DNA of 64,000 bases from Paenibacillus sp. GSMTC-2017 (lineage in GTDB: Bacteria > Bacillota > Bacilli > Paenibacillales > Paenibacillaceae), in the NCBI RefSeq assembly GCF_016019935.1, contig NZ_JAECMT010000002.1:868001-932000 (forward strand), written 5' to 3'. Both the position numbers and the translations under genes were made by a program. The notes under the pieces are model-generated. The model did not search any database and was not told the DNA's origin. It saw only the letters and a list, made by a program, of their open reading frames with translations. Below are positions 16,647 through 24,967 of this stretch, piece after piece (position 1 is the first letter of the stretch; every line of letters begins with the position of its first letter).

Positions 16647-19571
16647 TTAGCCCTTAATCATCTGATGCCGCTCACTATGAATATCTATCATTGGAATAGG
16701 ATTTAAAGTCTGTTTAAGAAACTTTCCAGTTAACGAACCTTCTGTCTCGGCTACTTCTTCGGGCGTGCCCCATGCGACGACTATGCCACCGTGTTTCCCC
16801 CCATCAGGTCCCATATCGATTACATAGTCAGCCACCTTAATGAGATCCAAGTGATGTTCGATAACGAGTACAGAGTGTCCAGCGTTTACAAGCTTTTGCA
16901 AACTATCAATAAGCTTCTGAATATCGCTCAAATGTAGACCTGTTGTTGGCTCGTCCAAAACATAAAGATTATGACTGCCCCTCTTCATTTTACTAAGCTC
17001 ATAAGCTAATTTGATCCGTTGTGCCTCTCCTCCAGATAACGTCGTGGAAGACTGACCAAGCTTTAAGTAACCTAGACCTAGTTCATCAAGAACTTTTAAT
17101 TTGTGCTTAATATATGTCTCCTCAAAAAATGAGGCCGCATACTCAATACTCATATCAAGTACATCCGCGATACTCTTTCCCTTATGCTTAATCTCTAATA
17201 TCTCATCATTAAATCTACTGCCATTACAAGCGGGACAAACTGTTTCTATATCAGGCATAAACTGCAGCTCTGTAACGACCAAACCTTCACCTTGGCAATG
17301 CTCGCAGCGACCGCCATTTTTTAGATTAAAGCTGAAATCGTTTTTTGTTATTGAAAGACCCAGCGTTTCACTTTCTTTCGCAAACAATTCCCTTATTCGG
17401 TCAAAAAATCCGACATAGGTCGCAGGATTGGAGCGAGTGCTTCTTCCAATTGGAGACTGGTCAATCATAATGACTCCCGTCAAATGTTCATGACCAGTAA
17501 GAGAATCATGTTCACCTGGAACAATTCTTGCATCGTTAAATATTGAAAATAATTGCTTACACAATACTTCATGGATTAATGTGCTTTTACCAGACCCAGA
17601 TACACCAGTAATGCATGCAAGAACACCAAGTGGGATGTCTACATTTACACTTTTCAAATTGTTTGCTCTTGCTCCGCGTAGTGATAACGACTGTCCGGTT
17701 TGAACGCGGCGAGCAGAAGGTACAGCTATCGAACGAACTCCAGACATAAAAGCTCCAGTTATTGATTGTTTAGTAGCTACAAGCTGCTCCGCTGTACCTT
17801 CTGCGATAACTTGTCCACCATAACGTCCCGGCCCTGGTCCGATCTCAATTATATGATCCGCACTACTAATTGTGTCCATATCATGCTCAACGACGATAAT
17901 CGTATTACCTATGTCACGCAGCTTCCTAAGTGTATCCATAATGCGCGAGCTATCTCTTGCATGAAGACCAATACTTGGCTCATCAAGCACATACAGCATA
18001 CCCATCAGTCCTGAACTGATCTGCGTAGATAGCCGAATACGCTGCGCTTCCCCACCTGATATCGAATCAGAGCGCCTTCCTAAATTTAAGTAGTCCAGCC
18101 CAATATCGAGTAGAAGTTGCAAGCGAGATATCATTTCTCCAGCAATTTGCTTACCAATATGTGCTTTTGTCTCCTGAAATTCCAGTGTGTTCAAGAAATG
18201 ATGCAGCTCTCTAAGTGACATGACACTCAGCTCATGTATATCTGCACCACCTACTCGTACGGAAAATCGCTGAAGCTTTAATTTCTTTCCGTCACAATCC
18301 GGGCATGTATGCTCTACCATTACTTTTTTATAAAAGTCAGCTTCTGCAGGTGACCCTTGTCGTTTCAAATTAAGTTTATACCACCAATTGATGATATGGA
18401 CAAAACCACCAAAGCTCATCCACTTACCTTCATGTCTGTATTGCGTTTTGCCTGCACCTTCAGTTGGAACTAATGGAAACTTCACGTCCTTCGTACCATA
18501 GAACAACATTTTCTGGACGTCTTGCGACATTTCGTTCAGTGGTACATTCAGATCAAAACCAAAATGTTTTGCCATGCTCCCAACTAGCGACCACATCCAC
18601 GTGCTTTTACTTGTACTACTAAGCAACTTAGGTTCGATTGCACCTTGTGAGATACTTTTATTCCAATCCCTCACAAGAAAACGTGGTTCAGCTCGTAAGA
18701 AGGTTCCAATTCCTCCACAAGTTCTACATGCACTCGCTATATCGTTAAAAGAGAAATAGTTCGCCTTAAGTTCTCCCATCGTTAAATGATGTTCTGGGCA
18801 AGCAAACGAGTCATAAAACTTCTTCTCGTCAACCGACCCATCTTCAGGAATAGAAATAAGCTCGAATCGTATAAAACCTTCGCCAACAAGACTTAAACTA
18901 TTTTCGATCGTCTTAGTCAGCGCCTTATAGATGTCAGGTTTCACAATCACCTTATCTACCACAATTTCGATCCGATACTCTGCTTCATCTTCCAGTTCTA
19001 ATGGATCACTTAGACTTCTTCGATCGCCGTCAATTAAAACCGTTCTAAACCCTTTTGCACGAACTTCATCTAATGTCGTCTCGTATGTATCACCGTAAAT
19101 CTTGTATAGAGGTGCAAGCACTTCAAGCTCCGTACCGGACGGAAGTTGCTGAATATGGTCAATCATTTGTGCAGCTGTAAGAATAGGAACTGAATGATCG
19201 CATAAAGGACAAGCAGCATCTCCAGCAGATGCAAACAATAACCGCATAAAATCATAAATATCCGTCATCGTGCCGACTGTTGATCGGGGATTAATAATAC
19301 CTTTCTTCTGCTCAATTGCAATTACCGGCGATAGTCCAAAAACAAAATCAACTTCCGGTTTCTTTACCTGATTCATACGGCTTTTGGCATATGTGGATAA
19401 CGAATCAAGAAAACGTCGCTGTCCCTCACCGTAAATAACATCAAATGCTAAAGAAGACTTGCCAGATCCGCTAACTCCTGTGATTACCGTTAACTTGTCC
19501 CTAGGAATATCTACATCGATGTTTTGCAAATTATTTTGCCTTGCTCCGCGTACCTCTATATGTGTTCTCAT
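16647..19571 (-). CDS. uvrA: UvrA-family ATPase (excinuclease ABC subunit A paralogue)
   Basis: Twin-ATPase DNA damage sensor family, about 974 residues from ATG 19571. The N-terminal Walker A GVSGSGKSS (residues 32-40) and the second GVSGSGKST (about 660) are each matched by a signature block (SISGGEAQRIRL, TLSGGEAQRIKL) and a Walker B (LDEPSIGLH, LDEPTTGLH). Zinc-finger pairs CPLC/CPEH-like, CRTC/CPDC and CEHC/CPAC are present. The insert between them, with a tryptophan-rich stretch, differs from the canonical protein. Its setting with a nucleotidyltransferase and a sigma factor rather than uvrB suggests an accessory UvrA2-like paralogue; such proteins have been linked to drug or DNA-adduct tolerance. 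It overlaps the upstream gene as ATGA. Confidence 0.9.
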   Translation of the reverse strand: MRTHIEVRGARQNNLQNIDVDIPRDKLTVITGVSGSGKSSLAFDVIYGEGQRRFLDSLSTYAKSRMNQVKKPEVDFVFGLSPVIAIEQKKGIINPRSTVGTMTDIYDFMRLLFASAGDAACPLCDHSVPILTAAQMIDHIQQLPSGTELEVLAPLYKIYGDTYETTLDEVRAKGFRTVLIDGDRRSLSDPLELEDEAEYRIEIVVDKVIVKPDIYKALTKTIENSLSLVGEGFIRFELISIPEDGSVDEKKFYDSFACPEHHLTMGELKANYFSFNDIASACRTCGGIGTFLRAEPRFLVRDWNKSISQGAIEPKLLSSTSKSTWMWSLVGSMAKHFGFDLNVPLNEMSQDVQKMLFYGTKDVKFPLVPTEGAGKTQYRHEGKWMSFGGFVHIINWWYKLNLKRQGSPAEADFYKKVMVEHTCPDCDGKKLKLQRFSVRVGGADIHELSVMSLRELHHFLNTLEFQETKAHIGKQIAGEMISRLQLLLDIGLDYLNLGRRSDSISGGEAQRIRLSTQISSGLMGMLYVLDEPSIGLHARDSSRIMDTLRKLRDIGNTIIVVEHDMDTISSADHIIEIGPGPGRYGGQVIAEGTAEQLVATKQSITGAFMSGVRSIAVPSARRVQTGQSLSLRGARANNLKSVNVDIPLGVLACITGVSGSGKSTLIHEVLCKQLFSIFNDARIVPGEHDSLTGHEHLTGVIMIDQSPIGRSTRSNPATYVGFFDRIRELFAKESETLGLSITKNDFSFNLKNGGRCEHCQGEGLVVTELQFMPDIETVCPACNGSRFNDEILEIKHKGKSIADVLDMSIEYAASFFEETYIKHKLKVLDELGLGYLKLGQSSTTLSGGEAQRIKLAYELSKMKRGSHNLYVLDEPTTGLHLSDIQKLIDSLQKLVNAGHSVLVIEHHLDLIKVADYVIDMGPDGGKHGGIVVAWGTPEEVAETEGSLTGKFLKQTLNPIPMIDIHSERHQMIKG

Positions 19572-20524
19572 GCCTTCCCCCACATCCCCGAAATTTCATC
19601 TTCGTATACATATGCTGGCTCAAAAAGCATTACTCTGCTTTTTGGCGTTACTTTTGTATCCGCTTCCAGCTTAGCTATTAATCCTCTTTCTGCTAGCCAA
19701 TCACATACTGTTGTCATTGTGGCAGAATTAACTTGAATGAGAAGATTAAATTTCTGCACAAGTTCGTTCAGCGTTCTCATATCACCTTCATCTTTTAAAT
19801 ACTGGATAATCGGCCGGAATAACGATTCTGCCCGTTCAATTAAATATTGATGAATAAGCGTTAACATTTCTTCAACTTTATGTCGATTGATTGCTTCGCT
19901 CACAAAGTCGGTATAGATTACTTGGAAAACGTCAGAATTGTAACGAATAGCTTGCTGAACGACTTCCCGCATTGGGATATCTCCATGCAAAACCACTTCA
20001 ATCTGAGCAAGAACATCAATCATTTTAATAACCCAAACGGCACTATAGATCGGATCATCTTTCACATAGAGCCATTTCTCAGCTTTTGCTTGTAAGGATA
20101 ACGCATAACTTCCTAGTTCGATTAGCTGGAGCTGACGATCTCGTTCTCCAACATGACGAATTTGCTCCAAATACTCGCTAATGGTGACATCCTTCGTAAA
20201 TAACAATGTGCTTCTAACTAACATCGAGTGGCTAATCGAACTTTGCACAGAACCTTCAACCGATCGCTTGAAGTCATTGCGGGTTTGGATGCTAGCATTG
20301 ATAGGGATATCATTTTCTACAAAACATGCATAACCTCTATTAAGCTTCTGATCATGAACAATTAACCTCAGATCAATATCCGATTTCTCCCACACTTGAT
20401 CATAGGACAAACTCCCAATTAAAATAGCTGCAATAACTTGATCATCCATCTGGATCTTCTCTACAAACGTTTCAAGTGCTTCACGAAAAATAGCTGTAAT
20501 ATCTTTTTTTTGGTTCAATTCCAC
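19568..20524 (-). CDS. Nucleotidyltransferase-fold protein
   Basis: Protein with an N-terminal polymerase-beta-like nucleotidyltransferase domain: IGSLSYDQVWEKSDIDLRLIV keeps the Gly-Ser and the Asp-x-Asp metal site. A helical middle follows, and the C-terminal 60 residues (VCDWLAERGLIAKLEADTKVTPKSRV) look like a winged helix. The substrate is unknown; relatives adenylylate drugs, tRNA or toxins. I prefer GTG 20524 because AAAAAGGAG lies 9 bp upstream; an ATG at 20599 in the same frame lacks any ribosome site, so the protein has about 318 residues (343 if longer). It is the first gene of the four-gene operon and overlaps uvrA by 4 bp. Confidence 0.8.
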   Translation of the reverse strand: MELNQKKDITAIFREALETFVEKIQMDDQVIAAILIGSLSYDQVWEKSDIDLRLIVHDQKLNRGYACFVENDIPINASIQTRNDFKRSVEGSVQSSISHSMLVRSTLLFTKDVTISEYLEQIRHVGERDRQLQLIELGSYALSLQAKAEKWLYVKDDPIYSAVWVIKMIDVLAQIEVVLHGDIPMREVVQQAIRYNSDVFQVIYTDFVSEAINRHKVEEMLTLIHQYLIERAESLFRPIIQYLKDEGDMRTLNELVQKFNLLIQVNSATMTTVCDWLAERGLIAKLEADTKVTPKSRVMLFEPAYVYEDEISGMWGKA

Positions 20525-20689
20525 GAAGAGTTGCTCCTTTTTCTCTAGTAAGTTAATCCTTCTCATTTGTAGATGCCATACTATTAATAAATCTATCATT
20601 ATTAGAAAAATTTTCTAAACATAGTTAAATAGTACCATACGAAATAATGCCCGATAAAGATAGTAATTGAATTCAACTGAAATAGAAAA

Positions 20690-20733
20690 AGGGCAGTCTC
20701 TCAAGTCATGTTTTGACTCGTAGAGACCGCCCT
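20690..20733 (-). terminator. Terminator of the stalk-domain/sigma operon
   Basis: On the minus strand AGGGCGGTCTCT and AGAGACTGCCCT pair with one mismatch, with an inner AGTCAA/TTGACT-type stem, followed by TTTTTCT. Confidence 0.85.
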
Positions 20734-20774
20734 AATCTATTGATTCTTATTTGCTATGACACTATCTTTAAAAA

Positions 20775-21776
20775 CTATTCTGCCAACTTTGCTCCATTAA
20801 AATGGATTAGATCATCAGCGGACATAAAGGTTACACCGTTTTTTACAGCTGCAGCTTCAAAAAGTGTATGCTTGTCTTCACCTTGTACAAGCTCTGTGCC
20901 ACGAGCAGTGAACGAATATAGCTCCTTGTCGCCGTCCATCACTTTAATACCATTTGTTTCGCCATCCCATTTGATGTTATAACCAAGAGCTTCTACAAAT
21001 TGACGGAAAGGCAACATCAATCGACCATTTGCCAAATATGGCTTTTCATTATCAGCAAGCTTAAGTGCTTCGCCGTTAATTGATACACCGTCAAGACTTG
21101 GCTTAACATATCCTTCGTATGAATAAGGGAATACCATCATTTTTGTTGATTCCGCAGACACTTCAGTTAATGTTGAGCTCTTCCAAACTAGCATTTTCGT
21201 TCCCGGTACGAGATGATGCTTCGTTATAATGTTTTTTGTCAAATAAGGAGTAAGCTCAGTTTCATCCGTTATTGTATGTGTTACATCACGATTCGTTTTA
21301 ACTTTGACAGTTCCATTTTCACCTTGCTCAACACTATCAATTTCTTCAAAAGTAGGAACTGCGAAGTCAGCAGGAATTCCTGTCAAAAGAACTTCAGCAC
21401 TTGTAATGGGAGGTAAACTCATTGTCATAGCTGGGCCAACGTAAGCGTACACCGTTTCGTTTTCACGAATGTCGTCAATTGACTTCGGCAATCCAGTTAC
21501 TGCATCAAGAATTAGTGTTTGCTCGCTAATCTGCAATACGACTTTTGGAAACTCCGTGTTCTCGTTGTTGTTTTCTAGAACGATGCGACCTTTTTCAATA
21601 GAAGTAGCATTTCCATAAATTCTAAAGGAATCAAGCTTATTCTGTTGCATGATTTCATAAAGAGGTGCATTGATTGGAACAATCTCTGGCGAGTTAGCTG
21701 CGAATACAGATGCTCCTCCAGACAAACAAGCAACTACAGTAAGGGTACAAAGTGTACGTTTCATATATTTTTTCAT
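20775..21776 (-). CDS. Exported protein with copper-amine-oxidase N-terminal-like (stalk) domain
   Basis: Secreted or wall-associated 333-residue protein. A signal peptide (basic MKKYMKR, hydrophobic core, cut near residue 27 at SVFA-A) opens it. The last 90 residues form the stalk domain typical of Paenibacillus: GVSINGEALKLADNEKPYLANGRLMLPFRQFVEALGYNIKWD. The middle (about 45-240) is beta-rich with no recognised domain. It is the third gene after an ECF sigma and an anti-sigma-like gene, 17 bp downstream of the latter, and is probably an envelope protein under that sigma's control. Confidence 0.8.
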   Translation of the reverse strand: MKKYMKRTLCTLTVVACLSGGASVFAANSPEIVPINAPLYEIMQQNKLDSFRIYGNATSIEKGRIVLENNNENTEFPKVVLQISEQTLILDAVTGLPKSIDDIRENETVYAYVGPAMTMSLPPITSAEVLLTGIPADFAVPTFEEIDSVEQGENGTVKVKTNRDVTHTITDETELTPYLTKNIITKHHLVPGTKMLVWKSSTLTEVSAESTKMMVFPYSYEGYVKPSLDGVSINGEALKLADNEKPYLANGRLMLPFRQFVEALGYNIKWDGETNGIKVMDGDKELYSFTARGTELVQGEDKHTLFEAAAVKNGVTFMSADDLIHFNGAKLAE

Positions 21777-21793
21777 ATTAAAACTTCCTCTCG

Positions 21794-22750
21794 TTATTGG
21801 ATAGAAAATAATTTAGCGTAATCTTCAGTAAATGAATCTGGTAAAATATACCGACCGTCGCCAAAAGATGCGAGCTTTAGTTCCGGAATAATATACATAT
21901 CAATCAAAGTACTGTCTTTCAAATGAAATCTTACTAAATACGATTTACCTTCGGGGTCCGTATTCACCAACTGTTCATAATCTTCTTTAGTTACATGAAC
22001 AGCCTCTTCACTTCCGCGTAACATAGCAATCCAATGACGGATATCCTTCTTTATCTCTAATGAATGCAAAAAATCACTACCACTAATGTTCATTATATCG
22101 ACTCGCTCCGCGAGCTTGTCCATATCAGCAAAGTCCAAGTAATCTTCAGCTGGAATAATGCTATTGTCGGCTTTACCTGCAAGCTGTGCAATATAATATT
22201 GTCCTCTATACGCTACCGCAAGTCGAAAGCTTGGATCATAACTTTGCAAAGGATAGAGCTCCCCTCCTACCAAATAGGTAGTAGCAAAATCACGATCATC
22301 ATATCCATCTTCTCCGCTGCTTCCTATGTCTTGCTGAATTTCAGCTGATAACACACCCAAACGTTCATCCTTGTTCAACCTCAGACTAGATTGATCATAA
22401 GGAGCACCTTCATTTAAGAATGTATAACGAAATCCATTATAGTTCATAAACTTCTGCGGCTCGATTAAATCGATAACAGGTAAATGTCTAAATGTTTTGG
22501 CTGGCTGCATGGATTCAGCTTTAAGTGCTACAAGTTGTGGAATCTCTGCATCTTGTTTGTAGAAAATAGGAAATACGAAAGCAAGTGATAACATTGTCCC
22601 ACATAAAGCAGGAATTGCTATTTTATATCTTCTTTTCAACGGCATTTTCCGTGGAGGCTCCGGAACTAGAATGCGGCTTAGCATTCTTTCCTTCTGCTCT
22701 TTTGTCGGGTTTAGCCTTGAAATGCTGGTGATTAACTCTTTCTCATTCAT
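21794..22750 (-). CDS. Single-span membrane protein, probable anti-sigma factor
   Basis: A 318-residue protein with a cytoplasmic N-terminus of about 45 residues rich in Lys/Arg, one membrane helix (about 47-67, IAIPALCGTMLSLAFVFPIFY) and a 250-residue external domain with no family I recognise. Position and topology argue for an anti-sigma role: it overlaps the ECF sigma gene upstream by 8 bp. The start ATG 22750 has AGGTGGTGA directly upstream; two GTG codons just before it are less likely. Confidence 0.65.
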   Translation of the reverse strand: MNEKELITSISRLNPTKEQKERMLSRILVPEPPRKMPLKRRYKIAIPALCGTMLSLAFVFPIFYKQDAEIPQLVALKAESMQPAKTFRHLPVIDLIEPQKFMNYNGFRYTFLNEGAPYDQSSLRLNKDERLGVLSAEIQQDIGSSGEDGYDDRDFATTYLVGGELYPLQSYDPSFRLAVAYRGQYYIAQLAGKADNSIIPAEDYLDFADMDKLAERVDIMNISGSDFLHSLEIKKDIRHWIAMLRGSEEAVHVTKEDYEQLVNTDPEGKSYLVRFHLKDSTLIDMYIIPELKLASFGDGRYILPDSFTEDYAKLFSIQ

Positions 22751-23240
22751 GTCGCTCACCACCTATCGACAGCTTCAAGAGTTTCCTACCTGTATGTAAC
22801 CGTGTCCGGATTGTAGGCTCTTTAATTGTAAGCATATCTGCGATCTCTTTTGTGCTATATCCCTCATAATAAAATAAGTAGATAGGAAGCCGATATTTCG
22901 CCGGTAAGGAAAGCACTTCATCTATGATTTGGTCTTGCTTAATTTCTTCAGAAAGTTGCTTCTGATCACTTTCTTCCCATGTGACTCGCAGCCGTCTCCA
23001 CCAATGTTTAATCATATTTTTGCAATGGTTGCGGGCAGTCACAATGAGCCAAGCCTTTTCATGCTCGGTGTCGCGGAACGCCTGGTTAGACTTCATCAGC
23101 TTTAAAAAAACCGTCTGTGTGGCCTCTTCTGCATCAACAACATTTCTTAACATCATGAAGCAGACTTTATAAATGGTATCTGCATGACTATTATAGATGT
23201 GAGTGATCTCCTTGCCCGTACGCTGCAAGGTATCCTCCAT
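22743..23240 (-). CDS. ECF sigma factor
   Basis: Short sigma-70 family factor, 165 residues. Region 2 (about 15-80) contains YKVCFMMLRNVVDAEEATQTVFLKLM and the WLIVTARNHCKNMIKHWW helix. Region 4 (about 105-160) contains LSLPAKYRLPIYLFYYEGYSTKEIADMLTIKEPTIRTRL. GGGGAAGG precedes the ATG. It is first in the operon sigma, membrane protein, stalk protein, with an AT-rich upstream region; I could not assign an autoregulated promoter. Confidence 0.88.
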   Translation of the reverse strand: MEDTLQRTGKEITHIYNSHADTIYKVCFMMLRNVVDAEEATQTVFLKLMKSNQAFRDTEHEKAWLIVTARNHCKNMIKHWWRRLRVTWEESDQKQLSEEIKQDQIIDEVLSLPAKYRLPIYLFYYEGYSTKEIADMLTIKEPTIRTRLHTGRKLLKLSIGGERHE

Positions 23241-23576
23241 GCTGCCTTCCCCCCTTTACTACTAACACAATCGAACGATGCTAAATGTTTGATTTAATAA
23301 AAAAAAAATAAAAATATTTATGTATTCATTATTTTATCGCAAATATGCTAGTTATTCAGCGGGATTGTCTGGAAAATACATTCAGCTTAAGACCAAATGA
23401 ATAAACATTTTTAACGTTAAAACTTTAACAAAGCAAAGAAACTCTATTTGTTGTGATCACAATTTTTGCACGATACGAGTTAACTATAAAGTAACTTAAA
23501 ATGATCAAACGATAAATTGACTACATTCATTGTAATTATTAAACAACTTATTTCATTACAACTATGAAATTACTCG
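23241..23576. other. AT-rich intergenic region
   Basis: About 340 bp between divergent genes. It is very AT-rich with A-runs near 23300. I see no ORF, repeat or RNA gene here; it presumably holds the promoter of the sigma operon. The right end carries the promoter and leader described next. Confidence 0.4.
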
Positions 23577-23604
23577 TTGATAACTAACTTCTTTTCGTTA
23601 TACT
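23577..23604 (+). promoter_or_regulatory. Promoter of the nuclease-like gene
   Basis: TTGATA (23577-23582), a 16-bp spacer and TATACT (23599-23604) match a vegetative promoter. Transcription would start near 23611, directly ahead of the leader hairpin. Confidence 0.7.
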
Positions 23605-23623
23605 ATCAGTATAACGTTGGTCG

Positions 23624-23686
23624 TGAAGCACACGCCGCTTTGGTACATTCCGCCCCTTACAGGTGGCTGGTGCCGAAGCGGCTTTT
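23624..23686 (+). promoter_or_regulatory. Leader hairpin with U-run (attenuator-like) before the nuclease-like gene
   Basis: GCCGCTTTGGTAC and GTGCCGAAGCGGC pair over 13 positions with two G-U type wobbles. The enclosed loop has a smaller CCGCC/GGTGG stem, and TTTTT follows. It lies between the promoter and the start codon of the gene at 23731, so it should terminate most transcripts unless relieved. No known riboswitch class was recognised. Confidence 0.6.
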
Positions 23687-23730
23687 TGCATTTACATTTG
23701 CGACCAAAAAAAGAAAGGATGTAACTTGCC

Positions 23731-24384
23731 ATGTCAAGGTTTGATCAAGCTTATGAAGAATGGATGAATGTCGCCATTGACCAAGAACAAAATCCAAGAA
23801 GACGAGAAATGCTAGAGAAGGGACTCGGGCATGGGACAGTTGAGTTTTTACGTTCTGTTTGGTATCCAGCAGTAAAAAACTTCAACCATCTATATCCCGA
23901 ATGGGAAGTTCGTGATTTCAACAACGGTTATCGCTATTTAGATCTAGCTTATATGCCCGGCGGAGATGTAAAGGGAGGGATCGAAATACAAGGTTTTGGG
24001 CCTCATGCAAGGGACCTCGACGTTAGACGCTTTAAAGATTTGTGTTGGCGACATTGTTTATTAGCACTTGATGACTGGATGTTTCTTCCTATAGCTTATC
24101 TTTCCATTACAGATGAACCAAAACGGTGCGAGCAACTTGTTCTATCATTTATTGGGAAGTTTATTGCCACAGATGTACCTACAGATTTAACCTGGCTAGA
24201 AGCAGAAACTATTCGTTATGCAAGACGATTGTTTCATCCATTCTCTCCCTCAGAATTAGGAAAACATCTAAGAGTAACAGACCAGCATGCAAGAAGAATC
24301 CTTCATAAGTTAGTCGATCTGCAACTATTAATTGTAGTTAGTGGTAACGAGCGTTACCGTACTTATGGCTTACGAACTCAGTAA
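23731..24384 (+). CDS. Nuclease-like (PD-(D/E)XK type) protein with C-terminal winged helix
   Basis: A 217-residue cytoplasmic protein of a family I associate with Paenibacillus, with no proven function. Residues 30-100 resemble the Vsr/DUF559-type endonuclease core: Glu38 in a helix, Asp71 in YRYLDLAY and Glu85-Ile-Gln87 in the strand IEIQGFGPH. A Gln stands where relatives usually have Asp or Lys, so activity is uncertain. Residues 165-215 form a winged-helix unit (SPSELGKHLRVTDQHARRILHKLVDLQLL). AAAGGATG precedes the ATG. It has its own promoter and attenuator-like leader. A 135-bp palindromic repeat starts 35 bp after its stop, and a second copy of its last 30 codons plus the repeat follows in tandem. 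Confidence 0.7.
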   Translation: MSRFDQAYEEWMNVAIDQEQNPRRREMLEKGLGHGTVEFLRSVWYPAVKNFNHLYPEWEVRDFNNGYRYLDLAYMPGGDVKGGIEIQGFGPHARDLDVRRFKDLCWRHCLLALDDWMFLPIAYLSITDEPKRCEQLVLSFIGKFIATDVPTDLTWLEAETIRYARRLFHPFSPSELGKHLRVTDQHARRILHKLVDLQLLIVVSGNERYRTYGLRTQ

Positions 24385-24562
24385 GTCTTATTTGATCAAA
24401 ATCAGTGGTTTTATTTTTCTAACGAACTCCAGAGTGCTTATTTCCTATGAATCAGCACGATTCTTCTTGGAAGTCACAACATAACGACACTGGAGTTCGT
24501 TAAAATAATTAAAGAGCACAATTTTCGCAAATAAGCAATCTACGGTTCGTTAGTGAAAATGT
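24296..24562 (+). repeat. 267-bp tandem duplication, unit A
   Basis: Runs from within the 3' end of the nuclease-like gene through the 135-bp palindromic element. It is repeated at 24587-24853 with a period of 291 bp. The non-coding 175 bp differ at about one position, whereas a 45-bp stretch of coding sequence differs at seven. Confidence 0.9.
24419..24553 (+). repeat. 135-bp palindromic repeat element, copy 2
   Basis: Begins CTAACGAACTCCAGAG and ends GTTCGTTAG. Compared with copy 1 (12445-12579) the two hairpin arms are exchanged: the AGTGCTTAT arm is on the left and the GTGTCGTTAT arm on the right, while the 45-nt tail keeps its orientation. Loops are 39 nt in both copies but differ in sequence. 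Confidence 0.85.
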
Positions 24563-24586
24563 ATTTGCCATTGTCGTAGCTCGGAC

Positions 24587-24853
24587 GAATCCTTCATAAG
24601 TTAGTCGATCTGCAACTATTAATCGTGGCAAGTGGCAACGAGCGTTACCGAACCTATGGCTTACGAACTCAGTAAGTCTTATTTGATCAAAATCAGTGGT
24701 TTTATTTTTCTAACGAACTCCAGAGTGCTTATTTCCTATGAATCAGCACGATTCTTCTTGGAAGTCACAACTTAACGACACTGGAGTTCGTTAAAATAAT
24801 TAAAGAGCACAATTTTCGCAAATAAGCAATCTACGGTTCGTTAGTGAAAATGT
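24587..24853 (+). repeat. 267-bp tandem duplication, unit B with 3' gene relic
   Basis: Second unit of the duplication. Its first 90 bp encode the last 30 residues of the nuclease-like protein in frame up to the stop, with one amino acid change (Val to Ala) and otherwise silent changes. There is no start or upstream coding part, so it is the 3' stump of a second gene copy. Confidence 0.85.
24710..24844 (+). repeat. 135-bp palindromic repeat element, copy 3
   Basis: Nearly identical to copy 2, in the same orientation, inside duplication unit B. A single base differs near the right hairpin arm (CAACATAACG against CAACTTAACG). Confidence 0.85.
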
Positions 24854-24967
24854 TCAATTCATTGCGGTTGGGTGACCAAGCGTTGCGTGCTCTAGCAAAT
24901 TTATTCTTATGCCTTTTTTTAAATTAGTACAGTAGTCTAATCATCCAAAGGAGTGTGGAGTGTTTAA

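Noticed and set aside
24296..24853. Direct repeats that might suggest a CRISPR or satellite array
   Set aside because: Only two long units with a 24-bp gap exist, and they contain the 3' end of a gene; there are no short regularly spaced repeats.
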